64,000 nt of DNA from Arcanobacterium_A hippocoleae (GCF_031456295.1 NZ_JAVDUJ010000001.1:434001-498000); one strand, 5' to 3'. Shown: positions 52,224 to 62,380, numbered from the stretch's first letter. The notes: generated by a model from the letters alone, not told the origin. Program-made: numbers and translations.

Positions 52224-52934
52224 ATGGTGAAGGCTGATAGCAAGCAAGAAAAGGCAAAGCAGCCGAAGAAAAAGCGGTGGTATTCTTACCTTGCAGATGC
52301 ATATCAGGTATCCCGGCGCACTTATCCATGGACTGGCTGGGCATTACTGGGAATATCACTGGGATTACTTGCAATATCGTTGCTGATTGCAGCTGCCACT
52401 GGAAATTGGATCCTCTGGACGATTTTTGGTGTAATGATCGCTATTACTGCTCCGCTTTTCCTCCTTACCGAGCTTGTAAAGCGTGCTTCTTACCAGCAAA
52501 TTGAAGATATGCCTGGTGCCTCGTCTGCGGTGATGGGGCAGATCAAGCGCGGATGGGCATTTTCTGAGGAACCGGTACGCTTCAATCCACGCTCAAAGGA
52601 GATGGTATTTCGTGCGATTGGCAGGCCTGGTGTAGTACTTGTAGCAGAAGGAAATAGTGCCGGGATCCAGAAGATGATTCGCGAAGAACGGCAAGCAATT
52701 AAGCGTATTGCTCCGTCAGCTCCAGTCAGCGTAATTCTTGTCGGCAAAGGTGCAGGGCAGGTACCGCTTGCAAAACTGCAGCGGGCAATGCGGAAGCTCC
52801 CAAAGCAGATCACTAATCGTGAAGTAGCTGCACTCGCTACCCGTTTGCAGGCCGTAAATACAAATCAGCTTCCGCTTCCGAAGGGGATTGATCCGATGAA
52901 GGCTCGTGCCAGCCGGCGGGCAATGCGCGGATAA
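52224..52934 (+). CDS. DUF4191 membrane protein
   Basis: A 236-aa actinobacterial protein of unknown function (Rv2219 type). The N-terminus is Lys-rich (KAKQPKKKRWYSYLADAY), followed by two membrane segments (about 35-55 and 60-82) and a cytosolic domain with GAQSAV-type core: MPGASSAVMGQIKRGW, then RAIGRPGVVLVAEG and a basic C-terminus. The ATG at 52224 has AAGGGG at eight bases; two ATG/ATA-proximal starts upstream are too near or lack a site. It precedes glnA1, the conserved order. Confidence 0.9.
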   Translation: MVKADSKQEKAKQPKKKRWYSYLADAYQVSRRTYPWTGWALLGISLGLLAISLLIAAATGNWILWTIFGVMIAITAPLFLLTELVKRASYQQIEDMPGASSAVMGQIKRGWAFSEEPVRFNPRSKEMVFRAIGRPGVVLVAEGNSAGIQKMIREERQAIKRIAPSAPVSVILVGKGAGQVPLAKLQRAMRKLPKQITNREVAALATRLQAVNTNQLPLPKGIDPMKARASRRAMRG

Positions 52935-52970
52935 ACGAGAGTTAAAATTCGCCTGCACAGATTTATCAAA

Positions 52971-53020
52971 GATCAGGCAGTGGCTGAAGCAGCATCTCTC
53001 GCTTCGTCCACTGCCTGATC
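52971..53020 (+). terminator. Terminator after the DUF4191 gene
   Basis: The arms GATCAGGCAGTGG / CCACTGCCTGATC continue inward with GAAGC/GCTTC. It lies 36 bases past the stop. T-richness follows weakly. Confidence 0.8.
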
Positions 53021-53222
53021 TCATTATATTTCAAGATCTCGTCCGGATACCGTGCAAATTCTTTATATTATTTTTCGATAAGTTAAGATTCTAGAGGGAA
53101 CGGTGAGCACTCTGCTGGTGGTAGCGATATTTTCTGCCAGCATACCTGAACTGCCACCTGCCAGGATTTAGGTAAATCCACTCGGATTTTGCTGTAATAG
53201 AACGCATTTGGAAGGTTTCGTG
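53021..53222 (+). promoter_or_regulatory. glnA1 upstream region
   Basis: About 200 bases with a stem TGCTGG/CCAGCA near 53113-53142 and a perfect palindrome GGATTTA/TAAATCC at 53169-53184 region, about 40 bases before the start codon. One of these could be a nitrogen-control operator, but I see no clear GlnR or AmtR box by eye. Confidence 0.3.
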
Positions 53223-54647
53223 ATGTTTGCATCTGTATCTGAAGCTACTGAGTTTATCCGTGCCGAAGGCATTGAATTTATTGATATTCGTTTTTGTGAT
53301 CTGCCTGGTGTCATGCAGCATTTCGCGATCCCCGTCTCGGCATTCGACGACGATACCCTCACCGATGGATTAATGTTTGACGGCTCATCAATTCGCGGAT
53401 TTACCGAGATCCACGAATCAGATATGAAACTCATCCCAGATCTTTCCACCGCTTATGTAGATCCATTCCGCAAGCGCAAGACTTTGATTATTAACTGTTC
53501 GGTAGTGGATCCTTTTACTGGCGAATCTTATCGGCGCGATCCGCGAAATATCGCTGCACGTGCTGAAGAGTATTTGCGTGCTACTGGAATTGCCGATACT
53601 TCATATATTGGCGCGGAAGCAGAATTTTATATTTTTGATTCGATTCGTTTTGGTGATACACCGCAAAATTCTTTCTACGCGATTGATTCAAAAGAAGCTT
53701 GGTGGAACACCGATAAAGAAGAAGAAGGCGGAAATCTTGGTTACAAGACCAGGATCAAAGGCGGTTACTTTCCCGTCTCCCCCAATGATCAAGAAGCTGA
53801 TCTCCGCGATGAGATGACGGCAATCTGCCAACAGGTAGGTTTAAGAATTGAACGCCAGCATCACGAAGTTGGCACTGGCGGGCAGCACGAGATTAATTAT
53901 ACTTTCAGTTCGCTGCTTGCAGCTGCTGACGATATGATGAAGTTCAAATACGTGATCAAGAATGTCGCTTTTGCTGCTGGTAAGACGGCTACTTTTATGC
54001 CAAAGCCGCTCTTTGGTGATAATGGCTCTGGGATGCATTGCCATCATTCGCTGTGGAAGAATGGCGAACCACTTTTCTATGATGAGAAAGGCTATGGAGG
54101 GCTTTCCGATCTTGCACGCTGGTTTATTGGCGGATTGCTAAAGCATGCTCCGTCTTTATTGGCATTCACGAACCCCTCGGTAAATTCATTCCATCGTCTT
54201 GTGCCAGGTTTTGAAGCTCCGGTGAATCTTGTTTATTCTGCACGGAATCGTTCGGCTTGTATCCGGATTCCGGTAACAGGTTCTTCTGCAAAGGCAAAGC
54301 GCGTGGAATATCGCACACCCGATCCTTCCGCAAATCCATATCTTGCTTTTGCTGCGCAGCTCATGGCGGGCATTGACGGGATCAAGAATCGGATTGAGCC
54401 AGATGCACCAATCGATAAGGATCTCTATGAACTGCCACCGGAAGAGCATGCACAAATCAAGCAATTGCCAAGCTCACTCGAAGATGCTTTGCGCGCTTTG
54501 GAGGCGGATCATGATTATCTTACTGAGGGCGATGTGTTTACTGAAGATTTGATTCAGACCTGGATTGATTATAAGCGTGAGAAAGAAATTGCACCGCTTG
54601 CACAGCGTCCGCATCCATATGAGTATTCGCTCTATTGGGATCTCTAA
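53223..54647 (+). CDS. glnA: Glutamine synthetase type I (GSI-beta, adenylylation-regulated)
   Basis: Makes glutamine from glutamate, ammonia and ATP; 474 aa, dodecameric family. The signatures are present: DGSSIRGF near the start, the ATP motif KPLFGDNGSGMHCHHS, and NRSACIRIP with the catalytic Arg. Tyr402 in KDLYELPPEE corresponds to the adenylylated Tyr397 of E. coli, so GlnE, encoded convergently next door, can regulate it. The ATG at 53223 follows GGAAGG; a GTG one codon earlier is possible. It corresponds to glnA1 (Rv2220). Confidence 0.97.
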   Translation: MFASVSEATEFIRAEGIEFIDIRFCDLPGVMQHFAIPVSAFDDDTLTDGLMFDGSSIRGFTEIHESDMKLIPDLSTAYVDPFRKRKTLIINCSVVDPFTGESYRRDPRNIAARAEEYLRATGIADTSYIGAEAEFYIFDSIRFGDTPQNSFYAIDSKEAWWNTDKEEEGGNLGYKTRIKGGYFPVSPNDQEADLRDEMTAICQQVGLRIERQHHEVGTGGQHEINYTFSSLLAAADDMMKFKYVIKNVAFAAGKTATFMPKPLFGDNGSGMHCHHSLWKNGEPLFYDEKGYGGLSDLARWFIGGLLKHAPSLLAFTNPSVNSFHRLVPGFEAPVNLVYSARNRSACIRIPVTGSSAKAKRVEYRTPDPSANPYLAFAAQLMAGIDGIKNRIEPDAPIDKDLYELPPEEHAQIKQLPSSLEDALRALEADHDYLTEGDVFTEDLIQTWIDYKREKEIAPLAQRPHPYEYSLYWDL

Positions 54648-54679
54648 GCTCGCAACTTTTTGAATATCAGAAATATTTA

Positions 54680-54723
54680 CCGCTTAACTTGTAGCTGAAA
54701 GCAAGTTAAGCGGTTTTCTTTTT
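54680..54723. terminator. Terminator between glnA and glnE
   Basis: The perfect arms CCGCTTAACTTG / CAAGTTAAGCGG with a 9-base loop are followed by TTTTCTTTTT on the plus strand, the direction of glnA. Confidence 0.93.
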
Positions 54724-54864
54724 ACATATAACTATCGTCACGAATAACTTGCAAAGCGAGTACTTATTTAAGGCATACTCTGGGGTAAACGTCCCATTTT
54801 GCAATGAAAGTTGCAAAGCGCGATTGGCAACTAAAGTTTCCGATAAAAATCCACGAGCGGAATA

Positions 54865-57800
54865 TCAGTTACTAGGTTCAATCTCATTATTATCGCCAAA
54901 GAAAATTCGTTCAGTGATGCTGCGCGCATTGCGAGCCAGACGCAAGTAATCTTCGTTTAATTCGAGCCGCTGATGCATCGGGTATCCAAGGATCGCCGCA
55001 ACTGTAGCATATTCAATCGCATCAAGCGGAAGCACATCTATTTTTGTAGCTTGTGTGCGTGCCGTACCCAAAAAGTTTGCATCTCGCACACGCGATGCAA
55101 AAATCCATGCATCATACAATATTTGTGTATCTGTATGATCCAGCAATTCTGCTTTCTTTGCGGCTTGCAGTGCCTGAATTGTACTTGGAGTACGTAATTG
55201 CTGATTCTTTTGCCCATGACACAATTGCAGAAATTGTGCCGTCCATTCAATATCGCTCAGTCCACCCGGCCCGAGTTTCAGATGCCGCTTGCGATCAATT
55301 CCACTGGGAATCCGTTCAGCTTCCATTCTTGCTTTTAGCATACGGATTTCACGAATTTCTTTTGCAGCCAGACCATTTTCGCGATAGCACACCGAGTGAG
55401 CTAAGTTCATAAACTCGCTTCCCAATTGTGCTGATCCCCCACAGTATCTGGCTCGCACCAGAGCTTGCCGCTCCCAGGTATCAACCCACCGAGAATAATA
55501 CTGCTGGTAACTTGCAAAGGAACGCGAAAGCGGTCCATTTTTCCCTTCTGGGCGCAAACTTGCATCAATTGCTAATGCCGGCTCTGTGCTGCCAACACTA
55601 AGATATTGCACCAGCTCCCGCGCATATTCATTGGCGAGAAGATCAATATTTACCGCATCATGATCCAGCGCACGGTGGATCAAGAGCACGTCAGCATCTG
55701 AAGCATAACTGAGTTCTTTTCCACCAAACCGTCCCATTGCGATCACCGCAAACTCAAAAGGTAGCTGCGGAAGATCGTGTATCTGGCAAAGTTTAATACT
55801 TGCTGCATGTAATGCGGCTTCGATCGCAACTTCCGCACTATTACATAACGCCGTCTGCACTTGCGCTTCATCGATCAGCCCAAGAACTTGCGCCATTGCG
55901 GTGCGCAAAAATTCTTTCCGCCGCAGGTAGCGCCCAGCTGTGGCAATTTCTGCTGGAGTATTTTTTCGTGCGAGGATCGCATTCAATTCTTCTTGCAATT
56001 CTTTTGCAGAACGCGGTTGCAGCAAATCATCACTATCGAGCCAAGCGATTGCTTCCGATAATTTCGGAAGTTCCTGGGCTGCATATTTTGCACAGGAAAG
56101 AAGCTGTGCAAGCCGTTTCGCGGCGACGGAAGAATCACGTAAAGTGCGCAAATACCACGAAGTAGCCCCCATTTGTTCGGAAAGTATCCGAAATGAGCGT
56201 AACCCTTGATCAGGATCGGGCCCATTCCCGAACCAGCCAATTAATACCGGGAGCAGATGGCGTTGAATCATTGCAGTACGCGAAACACCTGCCGTCAACG
56301 CCTGGATTTGCGCCAAAGCTCCTTGCGGATCGCGATATCCGATTGCGGCAAGCCGTGCTTGAGCTGCTTGCGGCTGTAAAGTAACTTCAGCTTGACTAAG
56401 CTGTGCTACTGCTGGAATCAGTGGACGGTAATAGAGTTCAAGATGCAAGGCACGCACTTTTACCCGGATTTCTTGCCAGTATTTTTCGAGTGCTGCACCA
56501 TTCGTGATCCCAGCAAGACTGCCACGTAAAGATCGCGCGATTACATTTAGTTCAGCAGCGGAAGTTGGCACAAGCTGTGAACGGCGAAATCTCCGGACTT
56601 GGATCCGATGTTCAAGAGTTCGTAAAAATTTATAGTGATCAGTGAGCTGAGTTGCATGGACACGAGAAATATATCCGCCATCGCTCAGCCGATCAATCGC
56701 TTCCAATGTGGAGCGTACCCGCAAGCTTTTATCTGTACGCCCATGCACAAGCTGAAGCAATTGCACCGTAAACTCAATATCCCGCAAACCGCCTTTTCCC
56801 AGCTTTAATTGCCGATCTGCATCTCTTTGCGGAATATGCGCAAGCACTCTCCGGCGCATTGCCTGCGAAGATTCAACAAAATTTTCACTTTCCGCCACAT
56901 TCCATACCTGCTCATTTACTCCTTTAATGAGTGCTGTGGCAAGCTCAGTACAGCCAGCTGCTGGACGTGCCTTTAAGAGTGCCTGAAATTCCCAACCTTT
57001 TGCCCAATTTTGGTAATACTGCAAATATGATTCAAGAGTGCGTACGAGTGGCCCGTCTTTCCCTTCTGGCCGCAGATTCAGATCGATTTCCCATAATGCG
57101 GGAATCGCCCCCGCTGCCCCAACAATACGAGCAAGTTCGGCAGCAATTTTACTGCCAATCGCAATCACTTCTGACTCAGATATCGGCTCCGCAGATTGCT
57201 GGGCCTGCGCACCAGGTGCTGCGATATACAGCAAATCCACATCAGAAATATAATTTATTTCCTGCGCACCAGCTTTCCCCATTGCAACTACAGCAAAATC
57301 AATCTGATGCCCGCCAGGCACGATATTTTGCGCAATCTCCAATGCTCCAGCAAGCACAGCATCCACAAGATGCGAGATTGCACGCGAAATCACGCTAAAT
57401 TCGTGTACTGAATTTGGCATTGCGAAATCAATAGCTACAATTTGGCTCATTCTTTGCCAGTAATGCTTCCGCAGAGCTGCGATTGCCAATCTACAAATTT
57501 CGCTATTTGACGCAAATGCGTCTTGATAATCCGCGAGCGCCTGGAATGCTAACTCGCGTTCCTGCTCAATTGTGGTGGCAAACGGTGAATCAGCCATTTG
57601 CGCAGAGTGAAAAATAGTTACCGCAAGTGGATGCGCGATCAGGAATTCGCTCAAAGCCAGCGAATATCCGAGAACTTGGAAGAGCGCTTTTGCCGCATTC
57701 TCATCTGCACAGATTTCCTGGAGTGCTGCCTGCGATTTTTCGCCTTTTGTTTTCGCTGCTTCGCTGAGTCTTAAGAAAGCGAGGAGTGCCGCATCAGGAT

Positions 57801-57942
57801 CGGCTGCAACACTCAATTGTGCAAGTAGCCATTCCGGAGCAAGCTGGGAAAAAATTGGGTCGGCAAAAAGTTGCGCAGCCCGGGCAGAATCTGCAAACCC
57901 TGCCCGCACTAACTGTGCCTGAAAGCTCTCTGCCCGATTCAT
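54865..57942 (-). CDS. glnE: Glutamine synthetase adenylyltransferase/deadenylylase GlnE
   Basis: A 1025-aa bifunctional enzyme that attaches and removes AMP on the regulatory Tyr of GlnA1. Two nucleotidyltransferase domains each carry the GxxG plus DxD signature: AMGKAGAQEINYISDVDLL (about 220-240) and AMGRFGGKELSYASDADVL (about 733-753). Each is followed by a GlnD-PII-uridylyltransferase-type helical domain with GGLRDIEFTVQLLQL and GGLSDIEWTAQFLQL. Both catalytic sites look intact. It reads leftwards, convergent with glnA and downstream of the second glutamine-synthetase gene, the order of Rv2220-Rv2222c. Confidence 0.97.
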   Translation of the reverse strand: MNRAESFQAQLVRAGFADSARAAQLFADPIFSQLAPEWLLAQLSVAADPDAALLAFLRLSEAAKTKGEKSQAALQEICADENAAKALFQVLGYSLALSEFLIAHPLAVTIFHSAQMADSPFATTIEQERELAFQALADYQDAFASNSEICRLAIAALRKHYWQRMSQIVAIDFAMPNSVHEFSVISRAISHLVDAVLAGALEIAQNIVPGGHQIDFAVVAMGKAGAQEINYISDVDLLYIAAPGAQAQQSAEPISESEVIAIGSKIAAELARIVGAAGAIPALWEIDLNLRPEGKDGPLVRTLESYLQYYQNWAKGWEFQALLKARPAAGCTELATALIKGVNEQVWNVAESENFVESSQAMRRRVLAHIPQRDADRQLKLGKGGLRDIEFTVQLLQLVHGRTDKSLRVRSTLEAIDRLSDGGYISRVHATQLTDHYKFLRTLEHRIQVRRFRRSQLVPTSAAELNVIARSLRGSLAGITNGAALEKYWQEIRVKVRALHLELYYRPLIPAVAQLSQAEVTLQPQAAQARLAAIGYRDPQGALAQIQALTAGVSRTAMIQRHLLPVLIGWFGNGPDPDQGLRSFRILSEQMGATSWYLRTLRDSSVAAKRLAQLLSCAKYAAQELPKLSEAIAWLDSDDLLQPRSAKELQEELNAILARKNTPAEIATAGRYLRRKEFLRTAMAQVLGLIDEAQVQTALCNSAEVAIEAALHAASIKLCQIHDLPQLPFEFAVIAMGRFGGKELSYASDADVLLIHRALDHDAVNIDLLANEYARELVQYLSVGSTEPALAIDASLRPEGKNGPLSRSFASYQQYYSRWVDTWERQALVRARYCGGSAQLGSEFMNLAHSVCYRENGLAAKEIREIRMLKARMEAERIPSGIDRKRHLKLGPGGLSDIEWTAQFLQLCHGQKNQQLRTPSTIQALQAAKKAELLDHTDTQILYDAWIFASRVRDANFLGTARTQATKIDVLPLDAIEYATVAAILGYPMHQRLELNEDYLRLARNARSITERIFFGDNNEIEPSN

Positions 57943-58021
57943 GATTCAGCCTTCTTGTCATTTCTGCGATTGAAAATAGTTTCGGAGTAAAATTTACTTA
58001 CTCTGATTTTTTTATTTCCAA

Positions 58022-59359
58022 TCAATTTCCACGCATAAAGCCTAAACGCTCAAAAGGTGTGACCTGGTAGCGGTACTGTTCCCATTCGTGTTCTTTATTC
58101 CGAAGAAAATACGCGAAAGTATCCTCACCTAGCGTACTTGCCACCAACTCAGATTTTTCCATCACAGTGATTGCTTCCTTTAATGAGAACGGGAGGGGCG
58201 CGATGCCATTTATTTTCCGTTCAAGCTCAGATAAAGCAGCCACATCTGTATCTACCGGATCAATTAGTTCATAATCATTTTCGATTCCCGCCAGCCCTGC
58301 ATTTAAGATTGCCGCATATGCCAAATATGGGTTTGCTGCTGAATCAAGTGCACGATATTCGATCCGCGCAGAGCGCGGCTTACGCGGATTTATCGTGGGG
58401 ATCCGGATCAATGCAGACTGGTTGTTCTTCCCCCACGCAATATGCGCTGGAGCTTCAAAACCTGCCCATAACCGCTTATATGAATTCACATGCTGATTTG
58501 TGATCGCCGTGATTTCCCGCGCATGGTGAATCAGTCCAGCAATAAATTTCCGTCCCGTCTTCGATAGCTGGAATTGTGCGCTTGCATCAAAGAATGCATT
58601 ATTTTCACCCTCAAAAAGTGAGAAGTGCGTATGCATTCCGCTTCCAGGGTAGTCGATGAGCGGTTTTGGCATGAATGAAGCTTGCACACCTTGCTGCAGC
58701 GCGATCTGGTCTATTACCACCCGAAATGTCATTACCGCATCAGCCATTGTGAGTGCATCATCTACATGCAAGTCGATCTCATTTTGCCCAGGCCCCGCCT
58801 CATGGTGGGAAAACTCTACTGAGATCCCGATTTCTTCGAGAGTTTTGACGGCATCTGAGCGGAAATTTCGTGCCAGTGAACGGGAGATATTGTCGAAATA
58901 TGAGCCATTATCGATCGGGCGCGGCGCAAGCGTCGGATCGTCTTGTTGATGGAAGAGATAAAACTCAATTTCAGGATGCACATAGAAAGTGAAGCCTGCA
59001 TCTGCCGCCCGCTGCAGCGCACGCTTGAGCACTGCGCGCGGATCAGAACGCGCAGAAAGCCCATCAGGAGTGCGGATATCACAAAACATTCGTGCCGTCA
59101 GTTCTCCAGAATGGTACCAGGGAAGCACTTCAAAAGTGCTTGCATCAGGATGCATCACCATATCTGATTCGTGTACACGCGTGAGTCCTTCGACTGCTGA
59201 TCCGTCAAAACCAATTCCGTCATTAAATGCCGATTCGAGCTCTGCCGGTGCGATCGCCACAGATTTCAAAGTACCAACTACGTCTGTAAACCATAAGCGG
59301 ATAAAACGTACGCCTTGCTCTTGTACTTTGCGTAAAACCGCTTCTTCTTGCAGATCCAT
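58022..59359 (-). CDS. glnA2: Second glutamine synthetase (GlnA2-type, no adenylylation Tyr)
   Basis: A 445-aa GSI-family protein. Catalytic motifs are present: GSAVEGLTRVHESDM, EFSHHEAGPGQNEID, KPLIDYPGSGMHTHFS and NPYLAYAAIL. The segment that would carry the adenylylated Tyr reads TDVAALSELERKING, without Tyr, so GlnE should not regulate it. In mycobacteria GlnA2 is dispensable in the usual conditions and in some Actinobacteria GlnA2/GlnA3 paralogues use polyamines, so the substrate is not certain. It lies 79 bases upstream of glnE on the same strand. Confidence 0.93.
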   Translation of the reverse strand: MDLQEEAVLRKVQEQGVRFIRLWFTDVVGTLKSVAIAPAELESAFNDGIGFDGSAVEGLTRVHESDMVMHPDASTFEVLPWYHSGELTARMFCDIRTPDGLSARSDPRAVLKRALQRAADAGFTFYVHPEIEFYLFHQQDDPTLAPRPIDNGSYFDNISRSLARNFRSDAVKTLEEIGISVEFSHHEAGPGQNEIDLHVDDALTMADAVMTFRVVIDQIALQQGVQASFMPKPLIDYPGSGMHTHFSLFEGENNAFFDASAQFQLSKTGRKFIAGLIHHAREITAITNQHVNSYKRLWAGFEAPAHIAWGKNNQSALIRIPTINPRKPRSARIEYRALDSAANPYLAYAAILNAGLAGIENDYELIDPVDTDVAALSELERKINGIAPLPFSLKEAITVMEKSELVASTLGEDTFAYFLRNKEHEWEQYRYQVTPFERLGFMRGN

Positions 59360-59552
59360 CCCGCTCTCCTTCTTTCGCTTTAAGTATATTGTGCCGTATC
59401 AACTGCACTTTTTACAGGTAGATGACTAAGATTGGAACAAATTCGGAAATTATTATTTCATCGCAAAAGTTCAGTTTTCTCGCAGCAAATCAAAATATTT
59501 GGTCGCTGCAGCTTTCGCGAATGCGGCGATGCACTAAAAATAAGGAGCAATT

Positions 59553-60350
59553 TTGGTAAAGAAGGTTCGCGCACACCACTTCCGCCAGATGAAGCATGAA
59601 CGCACCCCGATTACGATGCTGACATCCTACGATGCGCTTACAGCACGCATTTTTGACCATGCCGGCACCGATATGCTTCTCGTAGGTGATTCTTACGGGA
59701 ATGTCTGCCTTGGGTATGATTCCACGGTACGCGTAACGCTTGCCGACATGGTTCGCGCCACTGCAGCAGTATCCAGTGCTGCAGAACGCGCTTTTATTGT
59801 GGCTGACCTCCCGTTTGGAAGCTATGAGGCGTGCCCTGAAGAAGCCGTCCACTCTGCAGTGGAATTGGTGCGCGCCGGAGCAGAAGCAGTGAAACTTGAA
59901 GGCGGGAGACGCCAAGCACACACGATCAACGCGATCGTACAGGCAGGAATTCCAGTAGTGGCACATATCGGGTACACGCCGCAATCACAGAATGCACTAG
60001 GAGGAGCACGGGTACAAGGGCGCGGTGATGCCGCTGAGGAAGTGAAAGCCGATGCACTGGCAGTGGAAAAAGCTGGCGCGCTCGCGGTTGTACTTGAGAT
60101 GGTACCTGCTGAGACGGCTACCGATATTACGGCTTCCCTTGAAATTCCGACGATCGGAATTGGTGCAGGAAATGGTTGTGACGGGCAAGTGCTTGTCTGG
60201 TCAGATATGGCGGGAATGACGGATTGGCAGCCAAGTTTCGTGCAGGTTTTCGGGCAAGTAGGGCAGGCGCTCACCGCAGCAGCATTAGATTATAATGAGG
60301 CTGTGCGCACCCGGCAGTTCCCTGATGCGCAACATTCTTTCACGAACTGA
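59553..60350 (+). CDS. panB: 3-methyl-2-oxobutanoate hydroxymethyltransferase
   Basis: Makes ketopantoate from 2-oxoisovalerate and methylene-tetrahydrofolate for CoA synthesis. At 265 aa it is a normal PanB: VGDSYGNVCLGYDSTVRVT (metal-binding Asp), VADLPFGSYEA, VKLEGG (Glu) and GIGAGNGCDGQVLVW. The TTG start has AAGGAG six bases upstream. It is divergent from glnA2, the same neighbourhood as Rv2225. No panC, panD or ilv gene is in the window. Confidence 0.95.
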   Translation: MVKKVRAHHFRQMKHERTPITMLTSYDALTARIFDHAGTDMLLVGDSYGNVCLGYDSTVRVTLADMVRATAAVSSAAERAFIVADLPFGSYEACPEEAVHSAVELVRAGAEAVKLEGGRRQAHTINAIVQAGIPVVAHIGYTPQSQNALGGARVQGRGDAAEEVKADALAVEKAGALAVVLEMVPAETATDITASLEIPTIGIGAGNGCDGQVLVWSDMAGMTDWQPSFVQVFGQVGQALTAAALDYNEAVRTRQFPDAQHSFTN

Positions 60351-60545
60351 GTTCAAAATAAGATTCTTGATTCAACTTCAGGTTGGAAGATGGCAGTTAA
60401 TCACAGGGGTTCACTGTTTTCTTTGCGCTCATCGAGTTACGTCTTCCTTCTCGTGTAGCTCTCCCAGAATCTGTTGTTTGCACTCCTCGTTCACTAAATT
60501 TTAATTGTCCATTTTGTTAGCTGTGAGAACTTGAGGTTAAAAAAA

Positions 60546-61457
60546 TTGAGTAAAGATCCGCGCCGTGCCCCTTTAGGCGATCTCCAAGCAGGGAAACTCT
60601 CGCCGCGTCGTGCTGTGCCTGCAAGCATCGCGCGCCCGGAATATTTATTTCACGATGGTCCTGAGCAGGTAAATGCGCCTGAGGTAAAGAGTGCAGAAAC
60701 GATTGAAAAAATCCGGCGCGCCTCGCAGATTGCTGCCGATGCCCTCTATACCGCAGGTGCAGCCGTCGCCCCCGGAATAACTACCGATGAGCTTGACCGC
60801 ATCGCCCACGAGTATTTGTGTGATCATGGCGCTTATCCGTCCTGCCTTGGATATATGGGTTTTCCGAAGTCGATTTGTACCTCAGTGAATGAAGTAATCT
60901 GCCATGGGATCCCAGATGATCGTCCGCTGCAGGAAGGCGATATCGTGAATCTCGATGTGACAGCATATCTCGATGGGGTGCATGGGGATACGAATGCGAT
61001 GTTCTATGCCGGTGAAGTAGATCAGGAATCACGGTTACTTTGTGAGCGTACTTATAGTGCAATGATGCGTGGGATCAAAGCAGTGCAGCCGGGACGTGCC
61101 ATTAATGTAATTGGTCGTGTAATTGAATCCTATGCGAAGCGATTCAATTATGGCGTAGTCGAAGATTTTACTGGTCACGGCGTGGGCGAAGCTTTCCACT
61201 CTGGGCTGATCGTGCCCCATTATGATGCTGCTCCCCTTTTTGGAGAAATAATCGAGCCAGGAATGGTATTTACAATTGAGCCGATGCTCACACTCGGAGA
61301 AATCGATTGGGAACAATGGGACGACGATTGGACAGTACTCACAAAAGATCGTGGCCGCAGTGCGCAATGGGAACACACCATCGTAGTTACTGATCACGGA
61401 GCAGAAATCCTGACACTTCCATCAAAAGACCTCACTTCGCCCGCAATTCCAAAGTAA
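60546..61457 (+). CDS. map: Methionine aminopeptidase (type I)
   Basis: Removes initiator Met; 303 aa. The first about 50 residues form the extension typical of actinobacterial type Ic MetAPs, which contains a Pro-rich segment. Metal ligands: Asp in VNLDVTAYLDG and HGDTNA, His in FTGHGVGEAFH, Glu in TIEPML, Glu in QWEHT; His in VICHGIPDD is catalytic. I chose the TTG at 60546 with GAGG nine bases upstream; a TTG 15 bases earlier is possible. Confidence 0.95.
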   Translation: MSKDPRRAPLGDLQAGKLSPRRAVPASIARPEYLFHDGPEQVNAPEVKSAETIEKIRRASQIAADALYTAGAAVAPGITTDELDRIAHEYLCDHGAYPSCLGYMGFPKSICTSVNEVICHGIPDDRPLQEGDIVNLDVTAYLDGVHGDTNAMFYAGEVDQESRLLCERTYSAMMRGIKAVQPGRAINVIGRVIESYAKRFNYGVVEDFTGHGVGEAFHSGLIVPHYDAAPLFGEIIEPGMVFTIEPMLTLGEIDWEQWDDDWTVLTKDRGRSAQWEHTIVVTDHGAEILTLPSKDLTSPAIPK

Positions 61458-61549
61458 ACTGAAGTGAAGCTGAAAAGAACTTATCTGCCAGAAATAGCAT
61501 GGCATCGATTTCCAGATATAGTTGCAATATTTCCCGAAAGGACACTGCG

Positions 61550-62320
61550 TTGAAAAAGAAGTATCAGAAAATCGGAATCGGTATCGATGTGGGCGGCTCA
61601 GGTATCAAAGGTGCTCCCGTCAGCCTAAAAACAGGCAAATTCATTGACGAGCGTCTCCGTATTCCAACCCCGGAAAATAGTACTCCTGCCGAGATTGCAC
61701 AGATCATCAAAGAGATTTCGGAATCTTTTGATCTTCCCAGTGAAATCCCAGTCGGAGTTTCTTTCCCGGCGCCGATCGTCAATGGCGTAGTGCCAATGAT
61801 CGCAAACCTTTCCCAAGAGTGGAAAGATGTCCGCATCAATGAACTCTTAACGAAAGTGTTGAAGCGGCCAGTTACGGTGATCAACGACGCTGATGCGGCA
61901 GGTTACGCAGAAGTACATTTTGGTGCAGCTCACGGACACAACGGTACGATAATCGTGCTCACTTTAGGTACCGGCATCGGTTCAGCTTTGGTCCGAAATG
62001 GTGTGCTTTTGCCAAATTCTGAACTTGGCCATGTGCTGATGCCAAACGGTTTAGTAGCTGAAAAATGGGCTTCATCTGGCGTATTTGAACGCGAAGAGCT
62101 TTCCTACGAAGAATGGGCACAGCGGCTGGAGGAAATTTTCCGGTATTACGAGTTACTTTTCAGCCCTGATTTATTCATTGTGGGTGGAGGAATTTCGAAG
62201 AAATACAAGAAGTATGTACCGTTGATCGACACCCGTGCACAGATTGTGCCAGCAGAATTGCGCAATAGTGCCGGGATCGTGGGAGCGGCGCTGCTTGCGT
62301 ATCAAGAATCTGAAAAATAA
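61550..62320 (+). CDS. ppgK: Polyphosphate glucokinase
   Basis: A 256-aa ROK-family kinase that phosphorylates glucose with polyphosphate (and often ATP). It has the phosphate motif GIGIDVGGSGIKGAPV, NDADAAGYAEVHFG with the catalytic Asp, and LTLGTGIGSALVRNG. The ROK zinc motif is absent, as in PPGK. The TTG at 61550 has GAAAGGA at about 8 bases; 51 bases of open frame upstream lack a signal. It follows map in the same direction and ends at a bidirectional terminator shared with the RNase P RNA gene. Confidence 0.93.
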   Translation: MKKKYQKIGIGIDVGGSGIKGAPVSLKTGKFIDERLRIPTPENSTPAEIAQIIKEISESFDLPSEIPVGVSFPAPIVNGVVPMIANLSQEWKDVRINELLTKVLKRPVTVINDADAAGYAEVHFGAAHGHNGTIIVLTLGTGIGSALVRNGVLLPNSELGHVLMPNGLVAEKWASSGVFEREELSYEEWAQRLEEIFRYYELLFSPDLFIVGGGISKKYKKYVPLIDTRAQIVPAELRNSAGIVGAALLAYQESEK

Positions 62321-62333
62321 CACTCCGCTTAAT

Positions 62334-62369
62334 TGTCGATGATTCCTTTCTAACTACGAATCATCGACA
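62334..62369. terminator. Terminator between ppgK and rnpB
   Basis: The perfect arms TGTCGATGATTC / GAATCATCGACA with a 12-base loop are followed by TATTTTA on the plus strand. It lies right beyond both convergent genes. Confidence 0.85.
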
Positions 62370-62380
62370 TATTTTACGAA

